The position numbers were made by a program, and so were the translations under genes. From the NCBI GenBank assembly GCA_028714615.1, contig JAQTMA010000089.1:4716-15916 (forward strand): DNA of 11,201 nt, written 5' to 3'. The notes under the pieces are model-generated. The model worked only from the letters and a program-made list of their open reading frames with translations, searched no databases and had not been told where the DNA came from. Shown piece by piece: positions 1-6,347 of this stretch. The number at the start of each line of letters is the position of its first letter. Position 1 is the stretch's first letter. This stretch comes from Anaerolineaceae bacterium. Lineage in GTDB: Bacteria; Chloroflexota; Anaerolineae; Anaerolineales; Anaerolineaceae.

Positions 1-280
1 CGTCAATAAGTAATGTGTAAAATAATACCTGTTATCGTTATATTATGATAATAAAAAGACATATATTGCGTAATAAAAAAGAATGTTAGGCCCGGAATGC
101 AATCGCTGTAAATGAGTGCATTTATCGGCAGATTGGCATTTCGTCAGATCATTTGCTGGTCTTCCGGAAAACAATCACAAACCCAGGCAGACCACTGTGT
201 TGTTTCGATCGAAAGATCTCCGTTAAGGTCGCCCGAATTGTGACATTGTCGGAAAATCCGTTATCCTGATAAATGGATTT
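1..280. other. AT-rich non-coding left edge
   Basis: I see no convincing gene here. The first ~100 bases are much more AT-rich than the rest of the window and contain a 13-nt palindrome (TATTATGATAATA, 41-53). An imperfectly supported inverted repeat pairs AATGCA (96-101) with TGCATT (117-122). Open frames on the minus strand over 149-280 are extensions of a frame lying antisense to the antitoxin gene, with no recognisable protein motif. A weak promoter for the antitoxin may lie at the right end: TTGTGA (238-243), an 18-nt spacer and TATCCT (262-267). Confidence 0.5.
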
Positions 281-294
281 GTGGATTATCAGGA
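264..294 (+). promoter_or_regulatory. Inverted repeat overlapping the antitoxin ribosome binding site
   Basis: TCCTGATAA (264-272) and TTATCAGGA (286-294) are perfect 9-bp inverted arms around a 13-nt spacer. The right arm includes most of the Shine-Dalgarno sequence AGGAGA (291-296) of the GTG start at 302. The left arm overlaps a weak -10-like TATCCT (262-267). The repeat could be a DNA operator for autoregulation by the AbrB-type antitoxin. It could instead be an mRNA hairpin hiding the ribosome binding site, if transcription starts upstream of 264. Confidence 0.5.
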
Positions 295-301
295 GAAAAT
301 A

Positions 302-571
302 GTGAACAGCTCGTTTCAAGTGCAGGTTGTCCGCCGTGGCGTCATCACCCTCCCGAAGGAATTTCGCGACCCCAACAATATCGTAGAAAGCGATCTTCTC
401 GCATTGATCGAATTGGGTGATGGTGTGGTCGTCATGAGTCAACGCCGGCCGCGGGTGGATGTAATTGCAGACAAGCTAGCCAAGGAATGGAATGATTCTG
501 GCGAATCAGTAGAGTCGATGCATTCCACTTTGCGGGAAGTGCGGATAGAATATAACGCCAAAAAGCCGTAA
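302..571 (+). CDS. AbrB/SpoVT-MazE-type antitoxin (orphan)
   Basis: Small 89-residue protein of the SpoVT-AbrB swapped-hairpin family. The N-terminal ~45 residues (VQVVRRGVITLPKEFR, then a D-x-L-A-L-I-E-L-G-D-G-V-V-V pattern) fit the DNA-binding fold in which short strands flank a 'R-G-x-I-T-L-P' turn. The charged C-terminal half would be the toxin-binding tail. I chose the GTG at 302 because AGGAGA (291-296) sits 5 nt before it; the in-frame GTG at 281 has no such site. Members of this family usually precede a PIN-domain toxin. Here the next codons one base after the stop look like the first residues of such a toxin, but the rest is gone. It may therefore act as an orphan repressor. The family call is fairly secure; its present activity is inferred. 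Confidence 0.75.
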   Translation: MNSSFQVQVVRRGVITLPKEFRDPNNIVESDLLALIELGDGVVVMSQRRPRVDVIADKLAKEWNDSGESVESMHSTLREVRIEYNAKKP

Positions 572-572
572 G

Positions 573-680
573 GTGTTTCTGGATAGCGCCTATGATGGCG
601 AAATGGGTATAATAGCTCCTGTAGCTCTATTGGCTTTGCAGTTGGTTTCCTTTGAAAGGTTGCCCTCGTTTGAAAAGTGA
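573..680 (+). pseudogene. Stump of a PIN-domain (VapC-like) toxin
   Basis: A GTG one base after the antitoxin stop opens a frame beginning V-F-L-D-S-A-Y, which resembles the first strand of PIN toxins (…V-F-x-D-x-A-Y…, where the Asp is the first metal ligand). After about seven residues the similarity stops. The frame runs through unrelated residues to TGA at 678-680, giving only 35 codons against the usual 130-140. The spacing is what an antitoxin-toxin operon would have. I read this as a toxin gene deleted from its eighth codon or so, with UbiA sequence joined downstream. The match is very short, so chance cannot be excluded. Confidence 0.4.
608..613 (+). promoter_or_regulatory. Perfect -10 hexamer upstream of the prenyltransferase gene
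   Basis: TATAAT matches the sigma-70 -10 consensus exactly and lies about 55 nt before the probable TTG start at 670. No good -35 is seen at 16-18 nt. It falls inside the toxin stump, so it may have come with the sequence that replaced the toxin gene. Confidence 0.35.
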
Positions 681-1572
681 AATTGGTGGGCTGATCCGGC
701 TTTCCCGGATTCGAGAATATGTGTGTTTTGTAATGGTCACCACGCTGCTTGGGGCCATTTCGGCTAGAGGATCCTTTGGCTGGCAGTTGGGAGGGGTGCT
801 GGTAGCCAACTGGCTTGCCGTTGCCTTTGCGTTTATGTTCAACGATATTGAAGATGCTCCAGAAGATGCGCTCAATCCCGAAAAGGTGCTACGCAACCCG
901 GTATCCTGCTGCGACCTCTCTCTCCGGTCTGCCCGCATCGCCTCCGTTAGTGTCGCTCTACTGGCAGAACTAACTTTTGCCCTGCTCGGGCTCTGGCCAT
1001 TTATCTTGGGCACCCTCTGCCTGCTGCTCGGATTTGGGTATTCCTGGCGGCCAATCCGGCTGAAAACCCTTCCCTTTTTGGATATGGTTTCACATGGTTT
1101 GATGCTGGCGGGGTTACAATTCCTGACTGCGTTCTTTACCTTTCAACCCAGTTCGTTGAGCCGTTGGTTGCCCCCTTTTCTCTTCATTATTGCCATCAGT
1201 CTATATGGGGAGCTGTTCAACGAGTTGCGCGACCTGCAGGAAGACCGTAAAGCCGGACTGACCCATACGGCAACCTGGCTCGGGGAGCGGGTGACCTACT
1301 GGTTGATGATGACGATCTTGGCGACTGGCATCTTTTCGGCCTTGTACACTGTCTTGATTGTGCAGTTGATCCCGGGCTGGGTTCTTTTGCTCATGGTTGC
1401 CGTAACAGCCATCCTGATCCTGCGACCTCTAATGGAACTTCGCCAGCGGAAAACCCACCTCGAGCTCCAACAATCTTTCCAAAAGCCCTTGGAAATTGCC
1501 GCTGCTTCAGCCCTGATGATTAATTTCCTCGAAACCTGGATTATCACCTGGCTGGGTGGAAAATTACTTTAA
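670..1572 (+). CDS. UbiA-family membrane prenyltransferase
   Basis: Integral membrane protein of about 300 residues with many hydrophobic helices, of the UbiA superfamily. These enzymes transfer a prenyl group from a prenyl diphosphate to an acceptor (quinone, tetrapyrrole or lipid precursors) within the membrane. Both Asp-rich motifs are present, counted from the 670 start: N58-D59-x-x-D62-x-x-x-D66 (in NDIEDAPED) and D188-x-x-x-D192 (in RDLQEDRK). These bind diphosphate through Mg2+. The Y-S-W-R-P-I-R-L-K segment between them matches the usual 'Y-S-x-P-x-R-L-K' loop. I prefer TTG 670 because GAAAGG (654-659) precedes it by 10 nt; the in-frame TTG at 652 has no such site. No pathway neighbours occur in the window, so the acceptor cannot be assigned. 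Family secure, substrate unknown. Confidence 0.85.
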   Translation: MKSEIGGLIRLSRIREYVCFVMVTTLLGAISARGSFGWQLGGVLVANWLAVAFAFMFNDIEDAPEDALNPEKVLRNPVSCCDLSLRSARIASVSVALLAELTFALLGLWPFILGTLCLLLGFGYSWRPIRLKTLPFLDMVSHGLMLAGLQFLTAFFTFQPSSLSRWLPPFLFIIAISLYGELFNELRDLQEDRKAGLTHTATWLGERVTYWLMMTILATGIFSALYTVLIVQLIPGWVLLLMVAVTAILILRPLMELRQRKTHLELQQSFQKPLEIAAASALMINFLETWIITWLGGKLL

Positions 1573-1593
1573 ATTCCCTGAATATCACTGTGA

Positions 1594-1656
1594 GGGGTGC
1601 ATCTGAGTAAGGCGGGATCTGAGGTTTTTCGCTCAAAATGCATCCCGGAGCGGGAT
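1594..1656. repeat. Nested inverted and direct repeats between UbiA gene and beta-helix remnant
   Basis: Outer imperfect inverted arms are GGGGTGCATCTGAG (1594-1607) and CTCAAAATGCATCCC (1632-1646). ATCTGAG occurs twice (1601-1607 and 1617-1623). CGGGAT occurs at 1613-1618 and 1651-1656, the latter forming a 6-bp hairpin with ATCCCG (1642-1647). No T-tract follows, so it is a poor terminator. It could be the worn end of a mobile element, but no transposase is present. Confidence 0.4.
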
Positions 1657-1660
1657 AAGT

Positions 1661-2248
1661 ATGTGTTGCAATTCCTGCAGGTATCGTTTTCTTCTCTCCT
1701 TCCATTGGACGGTGGTTGGTAAAAGGTACCATAGTATCAACCCGGGTCAAGCAAACATCATTGCGTTTAATACCGAATCCGGGATCGTCGTGGTTGGAAA
1801 CAATTCCACCCGCAACCAGTTTCGCAGAAACTCCATCTTTCAAAACAACTTCCTGGGGATCGACCTGCTGGATGACAAACTCCCAACCGCCGGCGTCAGC
1901 GGCGGCACCGTGGGCCCGAACGAACTGGCCCTGCGTCCGACAATCACCAGTGCAAAAGTAACGGGCGCAACGGCTGCAATTATGGGAACTGCCAGCCCCG
2001 ACTCGACCATTGAGCTATTTGTCGCCGATCCCAGCGCGTCCGGTTATGGTAGTGGCAAGACGTATTGCGCTGCCACAACAGCGGATGGCAGTGGAGCTTT
2101 CTCGTTCTTCGGTGAGCTCGCCTGCCTTCCAGGGTCTTCGCCCATAACGGGCACATCCACGCTGGTGGATGGCTCGACCTCTGAATTTGGCAATAATGTT
2201 GTGCCAGGGAGGTTGCCGGCTATCTACCTGCCAGTGGTCATCCGGTAA
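1661..2248 (+). pseudogene. C-terminal remnant of a right-handed parallel beta-helix surface protein
   Basis: From about residue 28 the frame reads like the last coils of a large beta-helix (NosD/pectate-lyase-like) exported protein: PGQANIIAFNTESGIVVVG, then N-S-I-F-x-N-x-x-L-G-I-D-L. Next is G-P-N-E-L-x-L-R-P-T-I-T-S-A and a small beta-sandwich segment with G-T-A-x-P-D-S-T-I-E-L-F and T-T-A-D-G-S-G-A-F-S-F. It ends YLPVVIR, a tail I associate with exported Chloroflexota proteins. Such proteins normally have several hundred more residues and a signal peptide at the front. Here the first ~25 residues match nothing, there is no signal peptide, and no good ribosome site precedes the ATG at 1661. 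I therefore call it a truncated gene whose true start has been lost. The 3' end and its terminator look intact. Confidence 0.65.
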
Positions 2249-2319
2249 ACCGGCGATTTCCATTTCTACTCGACTTGTCTGACCTGACAGGCCAGGCAAA
2301 ATCGACCCGGGAAATATTC

Positions 2320-2363
2320 GCGTAACCGAGAAGGGGCGTACAACCTTCTCGGTTGCGCATTTT
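2320..2363 (+). terminator. Rho-independent terminator after the beta-helix remnant
   Basis: A 15-bp stem (2320-2334 with 2344-2358; one G-U wobble, the rest Watson-Crick) encloses a 9-nt loop and is followed by ATTTTC. The core arms are AACCGAGAAGG and CCTTCTCGGTT. It ends transcription from the left before the LuxR-type regulator. Confidence 0.8.
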
Positions 2364-2422
2364 CGGGTCAGGCAGATGGCGGACGTTGGACCGCTTTGCC
2401 GCTGGCGAAAACGTGCGAGATG

Positions 2423-2428
2423 TATAAT
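2423..2428 (+). promoter_or_regulatory. Perfect -10 hexamer immediately upstream of the LuxR-type gene
   Basis: TATAAT ends 10 nt before the ATG at 2439, so a start about 7 nt downstream would give a leader of only a few bases. No standard -35 at 16-18 nt is seen; TTGCCG (2396-2401) is 21 nt away. There is no proper Shine-Dalgarno at usable spacing, which fits nearly leaderless translation. Confidence 0.45.
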
Positions 2429-2438
2429 TAAGCGTAGG

Positions 2439-5138
2439 ATGTCCATATCACTGCTTTCCACGAAACTCTATATTCCAATCCCAAGAGCGGATGGTATCTC
2501 CCGCCGGCGCTTGACCGCAAAACTGCTGGCCGGCCTACAACGCCCAGGCAATTTTACTTTGCTTTCCGGCCCGGCCGGGTTTGGCAAGACCACGCTGCTG
2601 AGCGAACTTGCAGACCAGCTCAAGGGGTCTGTGGCCTGGGTTTCCCTGGATGAAGGTGATAACGACCCGGTTCGTTTTTGGAGCTACCTGATCGCCGCTT
2701 GCCAGTCGGTCCAGGCAGGAGTGGGTGAATCTGCGCTGGCGTTGTTTCTCTCCATTCAACCACTGCCGGTCGAATCAGTTCCGTCCATCTTGATCAACGA
2801 CCTGGCCGGGTTGCCGCGTGACCTGACGCTGGTACTGGACGACTACCACACCATCCAGAATGAAGCTATCCATTCGGGCCTACTATTCCTGCTTGAGCAC
2901 CTGCCGGGAAAGCTGCACGTCATCGTGTCCACGCGTACTGATCCTCCCTGGCCGCTGGCACGTTTTCGCGCCCGCAACCAACTGGTCGAAGCGCGCGCTC
3001 AGCATCTACGCTTCAGCAGCGCGGAGACGGCGGAATTCCTGAAGCGGACGATGGGTTTGACCCTAGCCGCGGAAGACGTGATCGCCCTGGATGAGCGCAC
3101 CGAGGGCTGGGTCGCCGGCTTGCAATTAGCAGCGCTCTCCATGCAAGGTCGCAGAGACGTTGCCACTTTTGTCAAAACCTTTACAGGCAGCCACAGCTAT
3201 ATCGCGGAATACCTGGTCGAGGAGGTATTACAGCGCCAGCCCGAGGACCTGCAGGCCTTCTTGCTGCAAACCTCCCTTTTTGAGCGTCTGAATGCCGGGC
3301 TGTGCGAGGCTGTCACCGGGTGCAAGGACGGGCAGGCCGTGCTGGCGACTCTACAACGGTCGAACCTGTTCTTGATTCCACTGGATGACGAACAGCAGTG
3401 GTTCCGCTACCACCATTTGTTTGCCGATTTGCTGCAGGCCCGCCTCCGGCAGAGTCTCCCAGCCGATGCGATTGCTGCGTTGCAACTGCGCGCCGCAGAC
3501 TGGTACGAGCACAATGGGTTTGATCCTGAGGCGATACAGCATGCCCTGGCAGCCAGGGATTTCGAACGGGCCGCTTCAGGCATGGATCGGGCGGCTCAGG
3601 CCATCCTATCTTCCGGCCAGTATAATCTTCTAAAAAACTGGTTAGCTGCCCTTCCGGAGATATGGTTTCAAGCCAATCCACGCCTTGGAATTTACCAGGT
3701 ATTGATCGATCTTAGCCAGGGTACCCTGGATATGGCTGAACAGACTCTACAGCAGAAGGAGAGGTTAATCAAGAGCTTACCACCCTCGCCGGAAAACGAC
3801 CGGTTACGTGTGGAAGCGATGGTGTACTTGTGCCTCTTTCTGGCGCACCATAATACCTCTCGGGCAATCCGCGTTGCCCAAGAGACGCTGGCCGAGCTCC
3901 CAGAAGCAGATGCCATACTACGTATTTCCCTCAATTCTGCCCTTTATCGCGCACACGGGATGGATGGGAACATCGAAGAATCCGAACCGGCATACCTGGA
4001 ATGCCTTCGCCTGGCCCACGCTGCCGGCCAATATAGCGTAGCTGCCAACACGACCATGGTAAGGGCTTTCGATTTATGCCAGTATGGTCGACTGAACGAG
4101 GCTGCCGAGTATTGCCGGTCGGTCCTCGAAGCCGGCGACCTGTTGGGGCAAGCAGTATTCTTTCCGGCAGGACCTGCCAATTTCGGGCTGGCAGGCATCT
4201 ATTTGGAATGGAATGACCTGGATATGGCGGAAGAGTTGCTAGGGCGTGGGATAGACCTTTGCCGCCAGGGAGGAATGGATGGCCTCTACACCGGCTACTC
4301 CCAGATGGCGCGCCTCCATCAAGCCAGAGGAGATTTCGAAGGGGCTCTGGATGATCTCCGCTACCTGGAGCAGTCTTTTCAGCGAAAAGATTTTACGCTG
4401 GTGGCCCGGCAAGTATCGCTGCGGTTGGCGATGGGGGATATTGCGGGGGCTTCCCTTTGGGTACCACCGTTGCTGATGATGCTCGGTGACAGCCATGACG
4501 CACCCCGGTTGCCAATGATAGCAGTTGAAGCGTTCAAGTTAAGCCTCGCCCGCATCTACATCGCCCAGGGAGAGATCGAACGAGCCAACCGGCTGTTGGA
4601 CGAAATCCAGGCTACGGTTGAACCGGGCAAACGTTTTGGGCGGTTGATGGAAGTCCATCTGCTGCAGGCGTTGGCCTTGCAAATACGAAATGATGGAAAT
4701 ATCTCCACTGAGGCGATAGCATGTCTGGAACTAGCTTTGCATCTGGCCGAGCCGGCTGGTTTCATTTTGCTGTTTTTGGAAGAAGGTCCGGGGCTGATTC
4801 CGTTGTTGAATGCTGTCGTCGCTCAACGGGCTGCGCCTGAGTTGGTTAAGCAGTACGCTCGCAAGCTTCTGAATGCTTTTGCTGGGATTGGCAAACCTGC
4901 GGCCTCCCAGCCTTTAGGTATTGCGGCCGGTCTGGTTGACCCGCTCACTCCGCGTGAATTGGAAGTTTTGCAGCTCATCAACGCCGGAGATTCCAATCAA
5001 ATGATCGCAGACAGGCTCGTCATTACGGTACGAACCGTGAAGAAGCACACCGGTAATCTCTACGGCAAGTTGAATGCCAGCAGCCGCACCCAGGCAGTCG
5101 CCCGGGCGCGCGAGCTCGGACTGCTCTCCCCAGATTAA
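2439..5138 (+). CDS. MalT-like STAND ATPase transcriptional regulator, LuxR C-terminus
   Basis: A 899-residue regulator, close to the length of E. coli MalT (901). The N-terminus L-L-S-T-K-L-Y-I-P is the usual family opening, so I start at ATG 2439; the upstream in-frame extension from 2376 has no family features. Walker A is G44-P-A-G-F-G-K50-T-T and Walker B is L-T-L-V-L-D134-D135-Y-H. A sensor-like S-T-R-T-D-P-P stretch and E-G-W-V-A-G-L-Q-L-A-A-L-S follow, all typical of this ATPase class. A helical repeat region (TPR-like, about 370-800) would be the ligand- or partner-sensing part. A LuxR-type helix-turn-helix ends the protein (about 836-895: L-T-P-R-E-L-E-V-L-Q … R-T-V-K-K-H … S-S-R-T-Q-A-V-A-R-A-R-E-L). 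It is cytoplasmic and ATP-dependent, probably activating genes in response to an unknown inducer. It is flanked by terminators, hence a single-gene unit. Confidence 0.92.
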   Translation: MSISLLSTKLYIPIPRADGISRRRLTAKLLAGLQRPGNFTLLSGPAGFGKTTLLSELADQLKGSVAWVSLDEGDNDPVRFWSYLIAACQSVQAGVGESALALFLSIQPLPVESVPSILINDLAGLPRDLTLVLDDYHTIQNEAIHSGLLFLLEHLPGKLHVIVSTRTDPPWPLARFRARNQLVEARAQHLRFSSAETAEFLKRTMGLTLAAEDVIALDERTEGWVAGLQLAALSMQGRRDVATFVKTFTGSHSYIAEYLVEEVLQRQPEDLQAFLLQTSLFERLNAGLCEAVTGCKDGQAVLATLQRSNLFLIPLDDEQQWFRYHHLFADLLQARLRQSLPADAIAALQLRAADWYEHNGFDPEAIQHALAARDFERAASGMDRAAQAILSSGQYNLLKNWLAALPEIWFQANPRLGIYQVLIDLSQGTLDMAEQTLQQKERLIKSLPPSPENDRLRVEAMVYLCLFLAHHNTSRAIRVAQETLAELPEADAILRISLNSALYRAHGMDGNIEESEPAYLECLRLAHAAGQYSVAANTTMVRAFDLCQYGRLNEAAEYCRSVLEAGDLLGQAVFFPAGPANFGLAGIYLEWNDLDMAEELLGRGIDLCRQGGMDGLYTGYSQMARLHQARGDFEGALDDLRYLEQSFQRKDFTLVARQVSLRLAMGDIAGASLWVPPLLMMLGDSHDAPRLPMIAVEAFKLSLARIYIAQGEIERANRLLDEIQATVEPGKRFGRLMEVHLLQALALQIRNDGNISTEAIACLELALHLAEPAGFILLFLEEGPGLIPLLNAVVAQRAAPELVKQYARKLLNAFAGIGKPAASQPLGIAAGLVDPLTPRELEVLQLINAGDSNQMIADRLVITVRTVKKHTGNLYGKLNASSRTQAVARARELGLLSPD

Positions 5139-5168
5139 TCGGTCACGATAGTATTAGCCCACCAGTCC

Positions 5169-5207
5169 GGTGAGGAGGTGTACTTCAGTACACCTCCTCA
5201 CCTTTTT
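5169..5207 (+). terminator. Rho-independent terminator after the LuxR-type regulator
   Basis: A perfect 15-bp stem (5169-5183 with 5188-5202), a TTCA tetraloop and a run of five T at 5203-5207. The arms are GGTGAGGAGGTGTAC and its exact complement. It starts 30 nt after the stop codon. Confidence 0.93.
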
Positions 5208-5238
5208 ATTACCTCCTGAAAGATGCTACCTGCGGACA

Positions 5239-5267
5239 CTGACATCTCATGTCCGGCGACGTACAGT
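5239..5267 (+). promoter_or_regulatory. Sigma-70-type promoter with overlapping palindrome
   Basis: CTGACA (5239-5244) and TACAGT (5262-5267) are separated by exactly 17 nt, matching the consensus at 5/6 and 4/6 positions. A perfect palindrome GACAT-ctc-ATGTC (5241-5253) overlaps the -35 box and spacer and could be a repressor site. Transcription would start near 5274, about 26 nt before the ATG at 5300. Confidence 0.55.
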
Positions 5268-5299
5268 ATGAGCAAGAAAATGAACCCAGGAGGATGAAA

Positions 5300-5683
5300 A
5301 TGAATACGCTGACAACCAAACTAATCGGCGCCGCATTGCTTTTTCTTTTCACGTTGTTTTCCGGTATATGGCTGAGCCATTCGGGAAAGCCGATCAATGG
5401 GGTGATCTTTACGATCCACAAGCTTATGGCGCTGGCAACCATAATCGTCATCGCCATAAACGTCTACACGCTGTTCAAGGCTCTGGACCTGCGCACATTT
5501 CATGAGCTGGCAGTCATCGTCGCCAGCGGGTTGCTCTTCCTTTCGTTGTTGATAACTGGAGCTTTGCTCAGCCGGAATATCCCGCTGCCGGAAGCCATCT
5601 TGAAAATCCACCAGGTAGCGACAGCGCTGGCGCTAGTCTCCTCAATAGTGACCGTTTACCTGTTAGCCAGCGGCAAGTCGTAA
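5300..5683 (+). CDS. Small four-helix membrane protein, function unknown
   Basis: A 127-residue protein that is almost entirely membrane-embedded. Four hydrophobic segments lie at roughly residues 8-27, 36-58, 69-90 and 101-123. ATG 5300 is preceded by AGGAGG (5288-5293) at 6-nt spacing; the in-frame ATG at 5294 touches that site and is too close. Histidines recur at comparable places: T-I-H-K-L-M-A at helix 2 and K-I-H-Q-V-A-T at helix 4, plus F-H-E-L-A before helix 3. The repeat of I-H-x-x-x-A suggests two similar helical hairpins, and the His pair could bind a b-type haem as in cytochrome b561-like proteins. That is inference only. The gene has its own promoter and lies 19 nt upstream of a decayed oxidoreductase gene with its own ribosome site, so the two once formed an operon. 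Confidence 0.75.
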   Translation: MNTLTTKLIGAALLFLFTLFSGIWLSHSGKPINGVIFTIHKLMALATIIVIAINVYTLFKALDLRTFHELAVIVASGLLFLSLLITGALLSRNIPLPEAILKIHQVATALALVSSIVTVYLLASGKS

Positions 5684-5702
5684 AACCAGAAAGGAGGGTG
5701 AG

Positions 5703-6116
5703 ATGAGGTATAAAAGCGTGATCGTGACCAGGCTTGGTGGACCTCAGGTTCTCCAGGTAATCGAGAATGATTTGCGCCCGCCATCAGGCGGGGAGGTGCG
5801 CATCAAATTGGCGTATTGACTGTTGTCGGTGGCTATACCGAGAACCTGTATTGGAAAAGTGACCGGCTGATCCCCGTCCCAACCACACTATAACCGGCTG
5901 AAGCGGTCACGCTGATCCTGAATTACATTGTGGCTTACCAATCGCTCCAGCGAGTGGCAAAGGTCAAGGCTGGTGAGAAAGTGCTCATCGTCGGAGCGAG
6001 CGGCGGAATCGGAACGGCGTTGTTGCAGCTTGGCAAACTGGCCGGTCTGAAAATGTATGGGCGCGCATCCAAAAGTAAGCACAACCTCCTGATTGAATAT
6101 GGAGCGACGCCGAAGG
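5703..6116 (+). pseudogene. Decayed MDR-family quinone oxidoreductase / zinc-type alcohol dehydrogenase
   Basis: AGGAGG (5692-5697) and ATG 5703 open a good N-terminus (residues R-L-G-G-P-Q-V-L-Q-V … G-G-E-V-R-I-K-L-A) that hits TGA at 5817-5819. The family sequence resumes at 5816 in another frame with L-T-V-V-G-G-Y-T-E, D-R-L-I-P-V-P, a TAA stop (5891-5893), P-A-E-A-V-T-L-I-L-N-Y and then the nucleotide-binding stretch VLIVGASGGIGTALLQLGKL. Similarity ends at about Y-G-A-T-P (6115); the frame then stops at 6131-6133. So there is an internal deletion of roughly 60 codons, a frame change, an in-frame stop and loss of the C-terminal half (intact homologues are ~330 residues). Intact, it would reduce quinones or related carbonyls with NADPH. 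Non-functional as it stands. Confidence 0.85.
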
Positions 6117-6210
6117 TGAGTTCCGCCACGTAACGTAGGCGAATCAACTCCTGATCTTCATCCGGTTCGGGTAGGATTTCAAGGGAACCGGTGATGGGTT
6201 GAATCGATTG
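6113..6210 (-). pseudogene. Scrap of a sigma-70-type factor (region 4)
   Basis: On the minus strand an open frame reads ILPEPDEDQELIRLRYVAEL followed by T-F-G. This resembles the first helices of sigma region 4 in ECF-like sigma factors (… D-x-x-L-I-x-L-R-Y-V-A-x-L-T-F-x-E-I-A …). The match stops at about 6113, exactly where the dehydrogenase pseudogene coming from the other side also ends. The frame then runs antisense through that gene. Upstream it is closed by an in-frame TAG at 6259-6261, with no start codon or region 2. It is a fragment of ~30 recognisable residues left after a rearrangement. The short length limits confidence. Confidence 0.5.
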
Positions 6211-6347
6211 TATAGAATCTCCTGGTAGGGGGCATGGCGGGTGATGTGAAATGCATTTCTATCCGTTAAAACAAACGTGGGAGGCAAAAGGGACAAACTC
6301 TCATCCACCCAGCCACCTGAATAGTAGCCGCTGCGTCATCCCCGGGA
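6211..6347. other. Non-coding spacer
   Basis: I find no gene here. It holds one perfect 12-nt palindrome, GAAATGCATTTC (6248-6259). It may be debris from the rearrangement that joined the two pseudogenes to its left. Confidence 0.4.

Noticed and set aside
41..122. Possible origin or attachment site in the AT-rich left edge
   Set aside because: There is only one 13-nt palindrome and a weak 6-bp inverted repeat; no iterons, DnaA-box cluster, integrase gene or tRNA end is seen.
149..442. Minus-strand frame of 97 codons opposite the antitoxin gene
   Set aside because: It lies antisense to the AbrB-type gene, has no ribosome site or recognisable motif, and is best explained as a shadow.
2015..2461. 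Minus-strand frame of 148 codons across the beta-helix end and its terminator
   Set aside because: It crosses a clear terminator hairpin and is antisense to the beta-helix sequence; no protein family is recognisable.
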